Notes: generated by a model from the sequence alone, not told the origin. A stretch of 64,000 nucleotides of DNA from Bacteroidia bacterium (GCA_021740825.1 JAIOZA010000017.1:1-64000); one strand, 5' to 3'. Shown: positions 36,494 through 44,931, counted from the first letter of the stretch. Made by a program: numbers and translations.

Positions 36494-37255
36494 ATGTTTC
36501 ATTTTATTCTTCGCACAGTTCCTCGTCCTATTTTAATTAAACTCAGTTTAATTTTCAGTAAAATAGCGCCTTTACTTTATTATGGTAATAAATTTGAGGA
36601 TCCTATTAGTGGCAAAACGTATCGAAAGTTTTTACCTTATGGATATAGTAACAATGTAAAGAGAGAAAATGCACTTTGCCCGGGTAGTTTGTCTTTAGAA
36701 AGGCATCGTTTATTGTGGTTGTATTTAAAAAATAAAACTAATTTTTTTACAACAAAACATAAGTTGTTACATATAGCACCTGAACAATGTTTTTACAAAT
36801 TATTTAAAGCGATGCCAAATTTAGAATATGTAACTGGCGATTATAATTCTCCAATTGCAGATCATCACTTTGATTTACATAAAGCTCCTTTTGCTGATAA
36901 TACGTTTGATGTGATTTTTTGTCATCATGTGCTAGAGCATGTGGAAGATGCCGACCAATGTATGAGAGAATTATACCGCATGATGAAACCAGGAGGTTTT
37001 GGTGTTTTTCAAATCCCTCAAGATGTAAATCGTTATGAAACCTATGAAGATAAAAGTATCATAAGCGAGAAAGATCGAGAGATTCATTTTTGGCAAAAAG
37101 ATCATGTACGTTTATTTGGCTTAGATTATAAAGATAAATTGGCCGCTGCAGGTTTTAAAGTTACCGTGGAAGATTATACTAAAGAAATTACGCCTGAACT
37201 GGTAGAAAGATATAGATTGCCAAAAGGGGAGTTATTGTATCTTTGTCAAAAATAA
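36494..37255 (+). CDS. SAM-dependent methyltransferase
   Basis: A 253-residue protein if started at the ATG at 36494; a GTG at 36479 would add five residues. Motif I is replaced by the looser LLHIAPEQCFYKLF stretch, as in the Methyltransf_11-like family with a 'HIAPE' motif. SAM binding continues with YVTGDYNS, and CHHVLEHVEDADQCMRELYR is the catalytic-loop region. The N-terminal 60 residues are hydrophobic and basic, and may attach the protein to the membrane. It stands divergent from the glycosyltransferase gene, so a shared role in glycan modification is possible but unproven. Confidence 0.85.
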   Translation: MFHFILRTVPRPILIKLSLIFSKIAPLLYYGNKFEDPISGKTYRKFLPYGYSNNVKRENALCPGSLSLERHRLLWLYLKNKTNFFTTKHKLLHIAPEQCFYKLFKAMPNLEYVTGDYNSPIADHHFDLHKAPFADNTFDVIFCHHVLEHVEDADQCMRELYRMMKPGGFGVFQIPQDVNRYETYEDKSIISEKDREIHFWQKDHVRLFGLDYKDKLAAAGFKVTVEDYTKEITPELVERYRLPKGELLYLCQK

Positions 37256-37267
37256 AAACTGCTTTTA

Positions 37268-38209
37268 TTAAGGTTTAGCAATCCATTTTTCTATTTCTGT
37301 TTGATCGAGATGCATATAGTCAACCCAATTTTCTACAACAGAATTATTGACCATATAAATGGCAGGCATATCTAATCCTGCCAAGTAAACAAAATTTTTC
37401 CCATTTAAAATACAATAGTCAATATTGGTGGCTTTAGTATCTTCAAAAAAGGGCTGTATTTTTTTATAATCGCCATTTAAAATTAAGTAAATAGAAATTG
37501 TAGGATTTTGTTCCTTCATTAATCTTAATTTTTTAGCGGCAATTCTGCAGTGCGGACAACTCATGCTCATAAACGCAATAACATGTTTGCCAACACTCAA
37601 CGTTTTTGGTGGCGTATGAATTTTAGCATTCGTATATACGCTATCTAATTCTAACTTAAATTGATCCTCTTTTTTAGTGAGGTATGCTTCCGAGTAATTA
37701 AAATCAACGTAATTTAAAATGTGAGGCATCGCAAATGCAGTAATAAAAAATGCACCAAAAATCCATTTCCCTATTTTTTGATAATTTAAACCGTCATAGT
37801 ATTTGTATATAAAATAACAAATAACCAACATCACACTATTTTTAATAAGCGCTTGCAATGGAGTCATGGCTATGGCAGTACCAAAGCAACCACAGTTGCC
37901 GTTGTTGCCATTGCTAATGATAATAAAAATGAGGTAAATACAAAAAATAATTAAAGAAACTGCAGTTAGTTTAATTGTAAAACGTTTAATATACATGCTG
38001 GTAATTAGAAGCAAGCCAATAAAAAATTCTAATCCAATCATAAATCGCGCAATAAAAGGTGCTAAACGCCAACCTCCAATTCCTAAATCTACAAACGTAT
38101 ATTCAAAGGGCTCGATGGGATATAGCTTTGTATAGCCGCTATAAATAAATACCAAACCCATAAAAGAGCAGAGTAAAAAGAAAACAATTTTTAAAATAAT
38201 GTCCTTCAT
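37268..38209 (-). CDS. MauE/DoxX-like membrane protein fused to a thioredoxin domain
   Basis: A 313-residue fusion. The N-terminal 165 residues have about five membrane helices with the MauE/DoxX-type CGCFGTAI motif (C106, C108). A periplasmic thioredoxin-like domain follows, with C218-P-H-C221 in SMSCPHCRIA and the cis-Pro stretch GLDMPAIYMV near the end. It should pass electrons across the membrane or reduce or oxidise cysteines of exported proteins. A convergent methyltransferase ends 12 bp away. The full-length BT_3928-like architecture is known in Bacteroidota; I infer the redox role. Confidence 0.88.
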   Translation of the reverse strand: MKDIILKIVFFLLCSFMGLVFIYSGYTKLYPIEPFEYTFVDLGIGGWRLAPFIARFMIGLEFFIGLLLITSMYIKRFTIKLTAVSLIIFCIYLIFIIISNGNNGNCGCFGTAIAMTPLQALIKNSVMLVICYFIYKYYDGLNYQKIGKWIFGAFFITAFAMPHILNYVDFNYSEAYLTKKEDQFKLELDSVYTNAKIHTPPKTLSVGKHVIAFMSMSCPHCRIAAKKLRLMKEQNPTISIYLILNGDYKKIQPFFEDTKATNIDYCILNGKNFVYLAGLDMPAIYMVNNSVVENWVDYMHLDQTEIEKWIAKP

Positions 38210-38257
38210 AATTGTGCTTTAAAATTACCATAAATAATTGGAAAGTTAAGCCGAAAA

Positions 38258-38282
38258 AAACTTCCACTTTTGGTGGAAGTTT
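38258..38282 (-). terminator. Terminator after the 38304 lipoprotein gene
   Basis: Stem AAACTTCCAC/GTGGAAGTTT around TTTTG, followed on the minus strand by a T run. Its sequence nearly repeats that after the paralogous gene at 38801-38838. Confidence 0.85.
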
Positions 38283-38303
38283 TATAACTATTTTAAGAAT
38301 AAA

Positions 38304-38657
38304 TTATTTTAGTTTACAAGTAGTTGTGTTCGTATACTTACCTATATCGCCAACAATAACATTAGAAGGGCCACTGTAGGTATAATCAAAATTTTCAGAT
38401 GATGTGGAAGAAGTCGGACAATTTTCCGTGCCTCTTCCTTTTCGGATTTTTTCATATACCGTTTCTTTAGTTGAACTTTGTGTTTCAGAAATCGGGATAG
38501 AAGTTTGATAATAGGTACCTGAAAAAGAGTCGTAATAATAATCATATGATGTACCTGAAGTTACCATAGATGTTACACAAGAACACGTTCTATCTTTTTT
38601 GCAAGAAGTAAAAGTAATAGCAAACAAAGTAGCTGCTAATAATGTGATTTTTTTCAT
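38304..38657 (-). CDS. Small Cys- and Tyr/Ser-rich lipoprotein
   Basis: A 117-residue lipoprotein. The signal MKKITLLAATLFAITFTSC with C19 is near-identical to that of the paralogue at 38853. The mature start CKKDRTCSC is also shared. A low-complexity Tyr/Ser/Thr stretch (DYYYDSFSGTYYQTS) is specific to this copy. It ends with TTTCKLK, parallel to KTTCELK in the paralogue. Cysteines at fixed positions suggest two disulphides. I recognise no named family. It is a tandem duplicate, each copy with its own terminator. Confidence 0.75.
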   Translation of the reverse strand: MKKITLLAATLFAITFTSCKKDRTCSCVTSMVTSGTSYDYYYDSFSGTYYQTSIPISETQSSTKETVYEKIRKGRGTENCPTSSTSSENFDYTYSGPSNVIVGDIGKYTNTTTCKLK

Positions 38658-38800
38658 GGTATTTAAAATTTTAAGTTTTCACGAAAATAAATAATTTATG
38701 CTATATATCTTCTTGTTAATTTTAATTGTACAAAAAATAGTAAAACTGCTCTTATGGAATTTTTTGCAGCAACTTCCCATTAGTTTTATAAAATTTTAGG

Positions 38801-38838
38801 CAAAAAAAAACTTCCACTTTAGGCGGAAGTTTTTTTTA
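38801..38838 (-). terminator. Terminator after the 38853 lipoprotein gene
   Basis: Stem AAACTTCC/GGAAGTTT (38808-38815 and 38825-38832), loop with TTTAG, and a long T run on the minus strand. It nearly repeats the terminator at 38258-38282, so the duplication included the terminator. Confidence 0.85.
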
Positions 38839-38852
38839 TTTTGAGTTAAAAA

Positions 38853-39089
38853 TTATTTTAACTCACAAGTAGTTTTGTCACCTGTGTTTGCAACTGGCGC
38901 AGTAACATCAGTTTGTGAACCCATACAGTAAAGACGAGCATCTTTTTTTCTAGATTCAAAATAAGTAGTTTTAGTTGTAACAGCAGTTCCAGATGTTGGA
39001 GTAGTTGTACAAGTACAAACTCTGTCTTTTTTGCAAGAAGCAAAAGTAATTGCAACTAAAGTAGCTGCTAATAATGTAATTTTTTTCAT
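38853..39089 (-). CDS. Small Cys-rich lipoprotein, paralogue of 38304
   Basis: A 78-residue lipoprotein with signal MKKITLLAATLVAITFASC (C19). The mature start CKKDRVCTC and the ending KTTCELK match the neighbouring gene, while the centre is shorter and Thr-rich. Four or five cysteines are present. I recognise no named family; many Bacteroidota have short CKKD-type lipoproteins of unknown role. Promoter boxes lie upstream at 39112-39144. Confidence 0.75.
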   Translation of the reverse strand: MKKITLLAATLVAITFASCKKDRVCTCTTTPTSGTAVTTKTTYFESRKKDARLYCMGSQTDVTAPVANTGDKTTCELK

Positions 39090-39111
39090 TGTTTTTTTTT
39101 AAAAGTTTCCG

Positions 39112-39144
39112 CAAATATAAAGCATTTTTATATAATGAAACAAA
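39112..39144 (-). promoter_or_regulatory. Promoter of the 38853 lipoprotein gene
   Basis: On the minus strand, TTTG (complement of 39141-39144) and TATATTTG (complement of 39112-39119) are 21 nt apart, a good match to the Bacteroidota consensus, 22 bp before the start codon. Confidence 0.6.
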
Positions 39145-39289
39145 TATTTTAGATTTTTTTTAAAAATTACGCTGATAATCATTATACTAAGAAATAAATT
39201 TAACAATTTAGTAAAGTAAAATATAGTTGATGACAATAATCATTCATTGTTAATCCCTCATTTTTACTCATTAATAAAAGCCAATTTCA

Positions 39290-40264
39290 CTATCTTTTTA
39301 AGGAATTTATTTGCAATTCAATATCATGCACTGCCTGCAATGCCAATTCGGCATCATTTAAGGTAACGGCAATTGGTAAATTTTCTGCTATACTTTTGTA
39401 AAAATGATTCAATTCCTCTGCAATGGCATTTACCGGATGTATCAAAAGCTGATTGCGAATCATTTCAAAGTTTTGCTCATTCACGCCGGTTTCAATAATA
39501 ATGCCTTTTGAGCTTGCTGAATTTGTAATGGGGTTAATGTGTTGAATGACAGTTTGCTTGTTCAGTAAATCAATATTGATAAAGGTGTTTTTTTGAAAAA
39601 TGGCCATTTTTCTTTCGTTACTCAGCGCTACTCTGTTTGCTGTTAAGTTTGCTATACAACCATTATCAAATTCAATACGAGCACTCGCAAAATCGACTGA
39701 TTTACTTACAATGGCAGCTCCTGATGCTGAAATTTTTCTAATTTTACTTTTCATCATGCTAAAAAGCAAATCAATATCATGAATCATTAAATCAAGCACC
39801 ACCGAAACATCTGTACCTCTTTTATTATAACAAGCTAATCGTTGTATATCAATATGAAGTGGATTTGTGATGAATTGTTTAGCGGCAGTAAAAGCAGGAT
39901 TAAAACGCTCAACATGACCAACTTGAACAACAACACCTGCTTCTTTTGCTAAGTTAATTAACGTTTTTGTATCATCTGGATTATCAGTGGCTGGTTTTTC
40001 AATAAAAACATGTTTGCCTTTTTTTATGGCGCTACTGGCTAAATCAAAATGAGAGGATGTTGGTGTGACGATTAATACGGCGTCGCTTAATTCAAGTAAT
40101 TCGTTGTAACTAGTGCATAATTTTACATGGTTTTGATAGGGTAAATTTGCCATTACCTCTTTATCAGTGTCGAACATGGCACTTAGTTTAAAAGCAGAAA
40201 TTTCGTTTATTAATTTTAAGTGAATTTTTCCTAAATGACCTAAACCAACAATTCCAACGTTCAT
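39290..40264 (-). CDS. Gfo/Idh/MocA family oxidoreductase
   Basis: A 324-residue NAD(P)-dependent enzyme. The Rossmann start NVGIVGLGHLGKIHLKLI fits the GxGxxG rule, and HVFIEKPATDNPDD gives the EKP motif with the catalytic Lys. HDIDLLFSMMKSK in the C-terminal half supplies the substrate-binding His. Substrate is usually a sugar or inositol-type compound; I cannot name it. It is divergent from pcm by 159 bp and has no obvious operon partner. Length is usual for the family. Confidence 0.92.
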   Translation of the reverse strand: MNVGIVGLGHLGKIHLKLINEISAFKLSAMFDTDKEVMANLPYQNHVKLCTSYNELLELSDAVLIVTPTSSHFDLASSAIKKGKHVFIEKPATDNPDDTKTLINLAKEAGVVVQVGHVERFNPAFTAAKQFITNPLHIDIQRLACYNKRGTDVSVVLDLMIHDIDLLFSMMKSKIRKISASGAAIVSKSVDFASARIEFDNGCIANLTANRVALSNERKMAIFQKNTFINIDLLNKQTVIQHINPITNSASSKGIIIETGVNEQNFEMIRNQLLIHPVNAIAEELNHFYKSIAENLPIAVTLNDAELALQAVHDIELQINSLKR

Positions 40265-40423
40265 AAATTTATTTTTGTGTTATTTTAGTTTGTGTTCTTC
40301 TCTATTTAAAAATAAATGCAGTAGGAACTAATTTTTCAAATATAATATCTATTAAATACTTATTGTTAAAAATCATTTTTTTTATATTAAAAACGGATTG
40401 TTTATTATAGTTATTTTTAAAAC

Positions 40424-41098
40424 ATGAATACGGTAGAAGACGATAATGAAAAAATATTTAAGGGTAAACGAAAACGTTTGGTTGAACAATTAAAAGAGAA
40501 AGGAATTGTTAATCAAGCCGTTTTAAATGCTATTTTAAAAATACCTCGTCATTTATTTTTAGATCAGTCGGAAGGAAGGCCGGCTTTGTTAGATCACGCT
40601 TATTCTGATAAGGCATTAAAAATAGGAGCAGGGCAAACCATCTCGCATCCGTTTACAGTTGCATTTCAAACCGAAAAATTAAATATTGCCCAAGGCGATA
40701 AAGTATTAGAAATAGGTACAGGTTGCGGTTATCAAACAGCCGTTTTGCTTGAAATGGGAGCAAAAGTGTTTAGTATTGAGCGACAAAAAGAACTGTTTGA
40801 TAAAACAAAAGGTTTTTTGCCTTTTATTGGATATAAAGGAGCAAAGTTAGTTTATGGAGATGGCTATAAAGGAATGCCTCAATTTGCACCCTTCGATAAA
40901 ATAATAGTAACCGCTGCCGCGCCTTATTTGCCAAACGACTTGCTAGCACAATTAGCAATTGGTGGTATTTTGGTAATACCATTGGGCGAAGGCGAAGAAC
41001 AAGTTATGAATGTAATTGTGAAAAAAAATGCCACACAATTTGATAAACAAACTTTTGGTAAATTTAAGTTTGTGCCTATGCTTCAAAATAAAAGTTAA
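40424..41098 (+). CDS. pcm: Protein-L-isoaspartate O-methyltransferase
   Basis: Repairs isoaspartyl residues in damaged proteins by methylation. The 224 residues contain the PCMT hallmarks: PRHLFLDQ near residue 40, GAGQTISHPFTVAFQTEKL (about 67-85), and SAM motif I VLEIGTGCGYQTAVLL. The end LGEGEEQVMNVIVKK is also typical. It is cytoplasmic. It stands alone between a Gfo/Idh gene (divergent) and an outer-membrane protein gene. Confidence 0.95.
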   Translation: MNTVEDDNEKIFKGKRKRLVEQLKEKGIVNQAVLNAILKIPRHLFLDQSEGRPALLDHAYSDKALKIGAGQTISHPFTVAFQTEKLNIAQGDKVLEIGTGCGYQTAVLLEMGAKVFSIERQKELFDKTKGFLPFIGYKGAKLVYGDGYKGMPQFAPFDKIIVTAAAPYLPNDLLAQLAIGGILVIPLGEGEEQVMNVIVKKNATQFDKQTFGKFKFVPMLQNKS

Positions 41099-41152
41099 GT
41101 ATTACTATGAACATTGTTAACAATTTGTTGTTAGCAATGGTAGATATTGTAA

Positions 41153-41160
41153 TAAATTTG
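41153..41160 (+). promoter_or_regulatory. Possible promoter -7 box of the 41219 gene
   Basis: TAAATTTG at 41153-41160 fits TAnnTTTG. TTG at 41128-41130 is 22 nt upstream, slightly longer than usual. It lies about 58 bp before the start codon. Confidence 0.4.
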
Positions 41161-41218
41161 CGGAGTCCTTAATTATTACATTTGAACTATAATTAAATTA
41201 AAAACCAAAAAAACAATT

Positions 41219-42220
41219 ATGAAAAAATCAATCGCTGTAGTAGCAATGGCATTCGGAGTAACCTCCGCCTTTGCTCAAGATTTAACATCAAAAAAAGGTG
41301 AGCCATTTTTACCAGAAGCTAAAGAGTGGTCAATAGGAATTGACGCTAATCCATTTTTAAACTATTTGGGAAATTTCTTTGGAAAAACTGGTCCAAACGT
41401 TGCTCCATCTTTTAATAACTATAGTTTAAATCAAACTATTACTGGTAAATATTTTAAAGATGCAAGCACTGCTTACCGTGCAACTCTTCGTGTTGGTTTA
41501 AACAACCAAAAAAACAAAAATGCAGTTGATAAATTTGCAGCTCCAACTGCTCTTACTGCAGCTTTAGCTGAAACTGCTGAACAAGAATTTGACGTAAGAA
41601 GAGCATCTACTCGTAACATCGTTTTAGGTGTAGGTTTAGAAAAGCGTCGTGGTAAAACTCGTTTACAAGGTTTTTATGGTGCTGATTTATTAGTATGGGG
41701 TGGTAACACTAGAGAAACATTCAAATATGCTAACGATTTAACGCAAACTACTGATGCCGTTATTGGTAATTTAGATGCAGATGGTAATGGAACTGCAACA
41801 GTTTATACAACAGATTGGAATGCTGTTAATCCTGCTTATGCAACAAACGTAGTTGCTGCAGCGCCTGGATTTGCAAATGTTGATGGTGCTCGTGCATTAA
41901 AAAGAAAAACTAATGGTGTAATTGGTGTAGGTGTTCGCGCATTTATTGGTGTTGAATATTTTGTTGCTCCAAAAGTTTCTATTGGTGGTGAATTTGGTTG
42001 GGGCTTAGGTTACCAATTAAACACAAAAAACAAAGCAACTTGGGATGCTGAAGGAACTGCAGTAGGTTCAACAACTCAAACAGCTGGCGAAATCAAAACT
42101 AAAGACGCTGTTAATGGTGGTGGTAGATTTATTATTGATACAGATCGTAACGCAATTAACTCAGCAACTTATAACTTATTAGGTGGTTCTGGTAACATTC
42201 GTTTAAACTTTTATTTCTAA
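41219..42220 (+). CDS. Predicted outer membrane beta-barrel protein
   Basis: A 333-residue protein with signal peptide MKKSIAVVAMAFGVTSAFAQ. The mature part alternates polar and hydrophobic residues, as in a beta barrel: YRATLRVGLNNQ, VLGVGLEKRRGKTRLQGFYG, VGVRAFIGVEYFVAPKVSIG. It ends with IRLNFYF, a C-terminal Phe expected of barrel-assembly substrates. Codon use looks well optimised, suggesting high expression. A strong terminator follows. Transport or structural role not known. Confidence 0.82.
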   Translation: MKKSIAVVAMAFGVTSAFAQDLTSKKGEPFLPEAKEWSIGIDANPFLNYLGNFFGKTGPNVAPSFNNYSLNQTITGKYFKDASTAYRATLRVGLNNQKNKNAVDKFAAPTALTAALAETAEQEFDVRRASTRNIVLGVGLEKRRGKTRLQGFYGADLLVWGGNTRETFKYANDLTQTTDAVIGNLDADGNGTATVYTTDWNAVNPAYATNVVAAAPGFANVDGARALKRKTNGVIGVGVRAFIGVEYFVAPKVSIGGEFGWGLGYQLNTKNKATWDAEGTAVGSTTQTAGEIKTKDAVNGGGRFIIDTDRNAINSATYNLLGGSGNIRLNFYF

Positions 42221-42241
42221 TCTAGAAATAGCATAAATTTA

Positions 42242-42272
42242 AAAACCCTTACCAATTTGGTGAGGGTTTTTT
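42242..42272 (+). terminator. Terminator after the OMP gene
   Basis: AAACCCTTACC pairs with GGTGAGGGTTT (one T-G pair) around an ATTT-like loop, followed by eight T. Confidence 0.85.
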
Positions 42273-42522
42273 TTGTGTACTTAAAAATAACTACTGACGG
42301 AATTAATACAAAAAACGAGTTTTAACTCACGTAATTAATATAAATTTAGTTATGTAATATACGGAAATTAAAATTTTATTGAATTTAAAGGAATGAAGCG
42401 TTAGGCAAAAAATAATCGAAGTGGCCGCGTGAAAAACGAATTATAAACTCGGTCTAATGATTTAAATCATCTAAATTAACATTGCACTCTCATACATTTT
42501 CTTTTAATTTTATCGGAATTAT
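42273..42522. other. Gene-free stretch before the 42523 gene
   Basis: With the terminator this forms a 302-bp gap. It is AT-rich with no convincing coding frame. I see no repeat shared with the other gaps and no clear promoter box, although transcription of the 42523 gene must start here or come from upstream. Confidence 0.5.
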
Positions 42523-43011
42523 ATGGAAGGTACAAGTTTAGCAAAAGACGTAATAATGATTGATTCCCAAAAAAGACCAAAGGTAATAACGGTGCTTTGT
42601 TTTTTAACCATGCTGGGATGTTGCTTATCAGTGATTTGGAGCATTTATCAATATTATTCAATTACACAATCAGAAGTGAGTTTAGAAAACATGGTTAAAT
42701 CAAAGGGTGATACTTATGGCTTGATGACAGGAATACAGGAAGTTATTAGAAAAGCAATTGATAATGCTTTATTAAATTTAATTATTGGGATTTTATGCTC
42801 TGCCATTTGTTTTTATGGGGCTGTGCAAATGTGGAAATTAAAAAAAATCGGTTTTTATATTTATTCGTTTGGTGAAATTTCACCAGCAATTGCCGCTTTT
42901 TTTTTAACGGGAGGCGGGCTTGTATCTGGTTTTTTATTAGTGTCTAAATTAGTATTTTGTATTGTTTGGATTGTGCTTTATGCCATAAATTACAAGTATT
43001 TGCAAAACTAA
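42523..43011 (+). CDS. Small membrane protein, paralogue of 43446
   Basis: A 162-residue protein with about four membrane helices (residues about 22-45, 78-100, 106-128, 132-158). The N-terminal pattern QKRPKVITVLCFLTMLGC matches PKRSQFLTILCILSFIMC of the 43446 gene, and MWKLKKIGFYIYSFGEI parallels MWNLKKNGFYMYSIVEI. The pair are thus diverged paralogues. I recognise no named family; motifs resemble the DUF4064/small-membrane type of Bacteroidota. Function unknown. A repeat-rich gap separates it from its paralogue. Confidence 0.75.
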   Translation: MEGTSLAKDVIMIDSQKRPKVITVLCFLTMLGCCLSVIWSIYQYYSITQSEVSLENMVKSKGDTYGLMTGIQEVIRKAIDNALLNLIIGILCSAICFYGAVQMWKLKKIGFYIYSFGEISPAIAAFFLTGGGLVSGFLLVSKLVFCIVWIVLYAINYKYLQN

Positions 43012-43076
43012 TATAAAACCTATTTACGGTTTAGTCCAATATGGAAATTCATAATGTTTCCGTTATAAAATAAATT

Positions 43077-43155
43077 TAAGATTGCTTCTTCGTGCCTCAT
43101 CGCAATGACGCTTCATTTATAAAGCTACGTCATCGCGACGAAGGAAGCGATCTTA
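43077..43155. repeat. Long palindrome, GATTGCTTC type
   Basis: Left arm 43077-43110 pairs with right arm 43128-43155 with gaps and mismatches (TAAGATTGCTTC... against ...GAAGCGATCTTA; CGCAATGACG against CGTCATCGCG). It belongs to a dispersed palindrome type (ATTGCTTCGTCGTGCC-like) that I know from many Bacteroidota genomes. Likely mobile in origin; no coding capacity. Confidence 0.8.
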
Positions 43156-43181
43156 CTTAATGGAATTTACAAGTAATAGAT

Positions 43182-43265
43182 AGTCCAATCGGTTAGTCAC
43201 CCTGAACTTGATTCAGGGTCTCTGAGATGCTGAATCAAGTTCAGCATGACTAGAATAATTGGACT
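43182..43265. repeat. 84-bp MITE-like palindrome, copy 2
   Basis: Nearly identical to 20644-20727. Here the terminal inverted repeats are perfect: AGTCCAAT (43182-43189) and ATTGGACT (43258-43265). The inner 15-bp arms CTGAACTTGATTCAG and CTGAATCAAGTTCAG are intact. This copy defines the unit's ends better than copy 1. Confidence 0.88.
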
Positions 43266-43445
43266 GAATTATATATCTATTTGGCATAATGCAATTTACT
43301 GTGTTTATTTCTATCTTTAAAATTAAAATATTATTTCCTGTTTTATCGGACAAAAACACATTTATTGTTGGTGAAATTTTTATTAATTCAACTTTTTTTA
43401 TTTTTTTAGAGGTATTAAATTTACCTTTGAAAAAATAAATAAGTG

Positions 43446-43970
43446 ATGGAAGAAAATTTGAACCTAGAAAGCAATATTTTTGAGCAACCAAAACGCTCAC
43501 AATTTTTAACGATTTTATGTATCCTCTCATTTATTATGTGTGGTATAAAATTATTAACTAGTGTTTATAGTATTTATCAAAATTCACCAGACGCTATGCA
43601 GCGCAATATTGAGCAGGTTAGAGCAATTGATTCGCAAATGGCGGATCAAATGGAAGCTAATATGGAAGAAATGCAAAATAATGCCTATTTAAGATTGTCT
43701 CCGTATTTAGAAATTATTTATACGTTGTTATCTTTTGCAGCAGTGCTATTGATGTGGAACTTAAAGAAAAACGGGTTTTATATGTATAGCATTGTAGAAA
43801 TTATACCATATATCAGTTTGTTTTTTGTGAGTAGTAAGTCGGTTAGTATTCCCGGATTATCGGCAAGTGCTGCAGCATCATTAATGGTATTTGGAACTGT
43901 GTTAATGATTATAATTGATTTAATTTTTGTGTTTCTGTATTTCAGAAACTTGAAAGAGATGACTAAATAG
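43446..43970 (+). CDS. Small membrane protein, paralogue of 42523
   Basis: A 174-residue protein starting at ATG 43446 (a GTG lies just upstream at 43443). Four membrane helices are expected (about 19-40, 85-105, 112-130, 143-168). Between helices 1 and 2 is a soluble, Met- and Gln-rich loop, AIDSQMADQMEANMEEMQNN, about 50 residues, that the paralogue lacks in this form. It probably arose by duplication with the 42523 gene. Function unknown. Confidence 0.75.
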   Translation: MEENLNLESNIFEQPKRSQFLTILCILSFIMCGIKLLTSVYSIYQNSPDAMQRNIEQVRAIDSQMADQMEANMEEMQNNAYLRLSPYLEIIYTLLSFAAVLLMWNLKKNGFYMYSIVEIIPYISLFFVSSKSVSIPGLSASAAASLMVFGTVLMIIIDLIFVFLYFRNLKEMTK

Positions 43971-44277
43971 GTTTCATTCAAAAACTCAATTTCCCTTTTA
44001 TTTTCTTTTTGCTTGGCAAAAAAGAAACAAAAACCCAAGACGAAAGACCAACTCCTATTTTTTATCCCTCAAAAGCCTGCGCAGAGCCACCTAAAAAATC
44101 GCAGTTCGCACTCTTTCGCCAAAAGCAACCGCACTATTACCAACTTATGAGAAATTTGCTATTAATTTCTGCAAGCATTTTCATATTTTCCACAAAATCC
44201 TTGCACTTAAAAAATAAAACACTTTCACTTACTGGAAACTATTAGAAATTCAATTATTTGAGTGAACCGTAAATAAT
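43971..44277. other. Gene-free stretch with a dispersed-repeat motif
   Basis: About 307 bp between convergent genes. It contains CTTTTTGCTTGGCAAAAAAG near 44006-44027, a motif of a dispersed Bacteroidota repeat, and CGCAGAGCC-type sequence. A frame of 78 codons crosses it but looks like repeat translation and is not accepted as a gene. Confidence 0.55.
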
Positions 44278-44931
44278 TTACTTATTATAATTTCGTTCCC
44301 CAAAAATACTGCTGCCAATGCGAATCATGGTTGAGCCTTCTGTTATTGCGAGTTTGTAATCACTACTCATGCCAAAACTTAATATTTTGAATTCTGGGTA
44401 TTGTAAACTAAATTGTTTTAATGACGCAAACTCCTTTTTAATTTGTTCTGTGTTATCAGTATTTGAAGCCATAGCCATAAATCCTTTGATAGTAATATTT
44501 TTCAATTCCTTGAAATCTGCTGAATGTAAAATATCAGTTGCTTCCTCAAAATCTAATCCAAATTTGGTTTCTTCTTTCGCAATATAAATTTGCAATAAGC
44601 AATCGATGATGCGGTTATTTTTTTGCGCTTGTTTATTAATTTCTTTCAATAAACTAAAACTGTCAACACCATGAATTAAATAAACAAATGGCGCAATATA
44701 TTTTACTTTATTACTTTGTAAATGACCAATAAAATGCCAATTAATATCTTTAGGTAATTGGGTTGCTTTATCCACTAATTCCTGAACATAATTCTCGCCA
44801 AAATCTTTTTGTCCAGACTTGTAGGCTTCTAAAAGCATCTCGTTTGATTTTGTTTTAGATACCGCAATTAATGTAACGTTCTCTGGAATTTGAGAAGTAA
44901 TGTGTTTTATGTTTTCTGAAATAGACATCAT
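44278..44931 (-). CDS. YggS family pyridoxal phosphate-binding protein
   Basis: PLP homeostasis protein (PLPBP/YggS), 217 residues. The cofactor Lys lies in LIAVSKTKSNE (K26). The diagnostic HFIGHLQSNKVKY and the end LSFGMSSDYKLAITEGSTMIRIGSSIFG are present. It buffers or delivers PLP rather than catalysing a reaction. The gene overlaps the stop of a GNAT gene by one base, and a DUF1015 gene lies upstream, a grouping that may be one operon. Confidence 0.95.
   Translation of the reverse strand: MMSISENIKHITSQIPENVTLIAVSKTKSNEMLLEAYKSGQKDFGENYVQELVDKATQLPKDINWHFIGHLQSNKVKYIAPFVYLIHGVDSFSLLKEINKQAQKNNRIIDCLLQIYIAKEETKFGLDFEEATDILHSADFKELKNITIKGFMAMASNTDNTEQIKKEFASLKQFSLQYPEFKILSFGMSSDYKLAITEGSTMIRIGSSIFGERNYNK

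Larger units (their letters stand above)
43012..43445. other. Repeat-rich gap between paralogues
   Basis: This 434-bp gap holds a long palindrome (43077-43155) and the second copy of the 84-bp MITE-like unit (43182-43265). The remaining 180 bp before 43446 is AT-rich and may carry the promoter of the next gene. No convincing coding frame is seen. Confidence 0.6.

Noticed and set aside
38342-38545. Alternative minus-strand frame in the 38304 lipoprotein gene
   Set aside because: It is an out-of-frame reading of the lipoprotein gene, which has a signal peptide and a paralogue.
44009-44245. 78-codon plus-strand frame
   Set aside because: It runs through dispersed-repeat sequence, lacks any motif, and has basic, Cys-containing composition typical of a chance frame.
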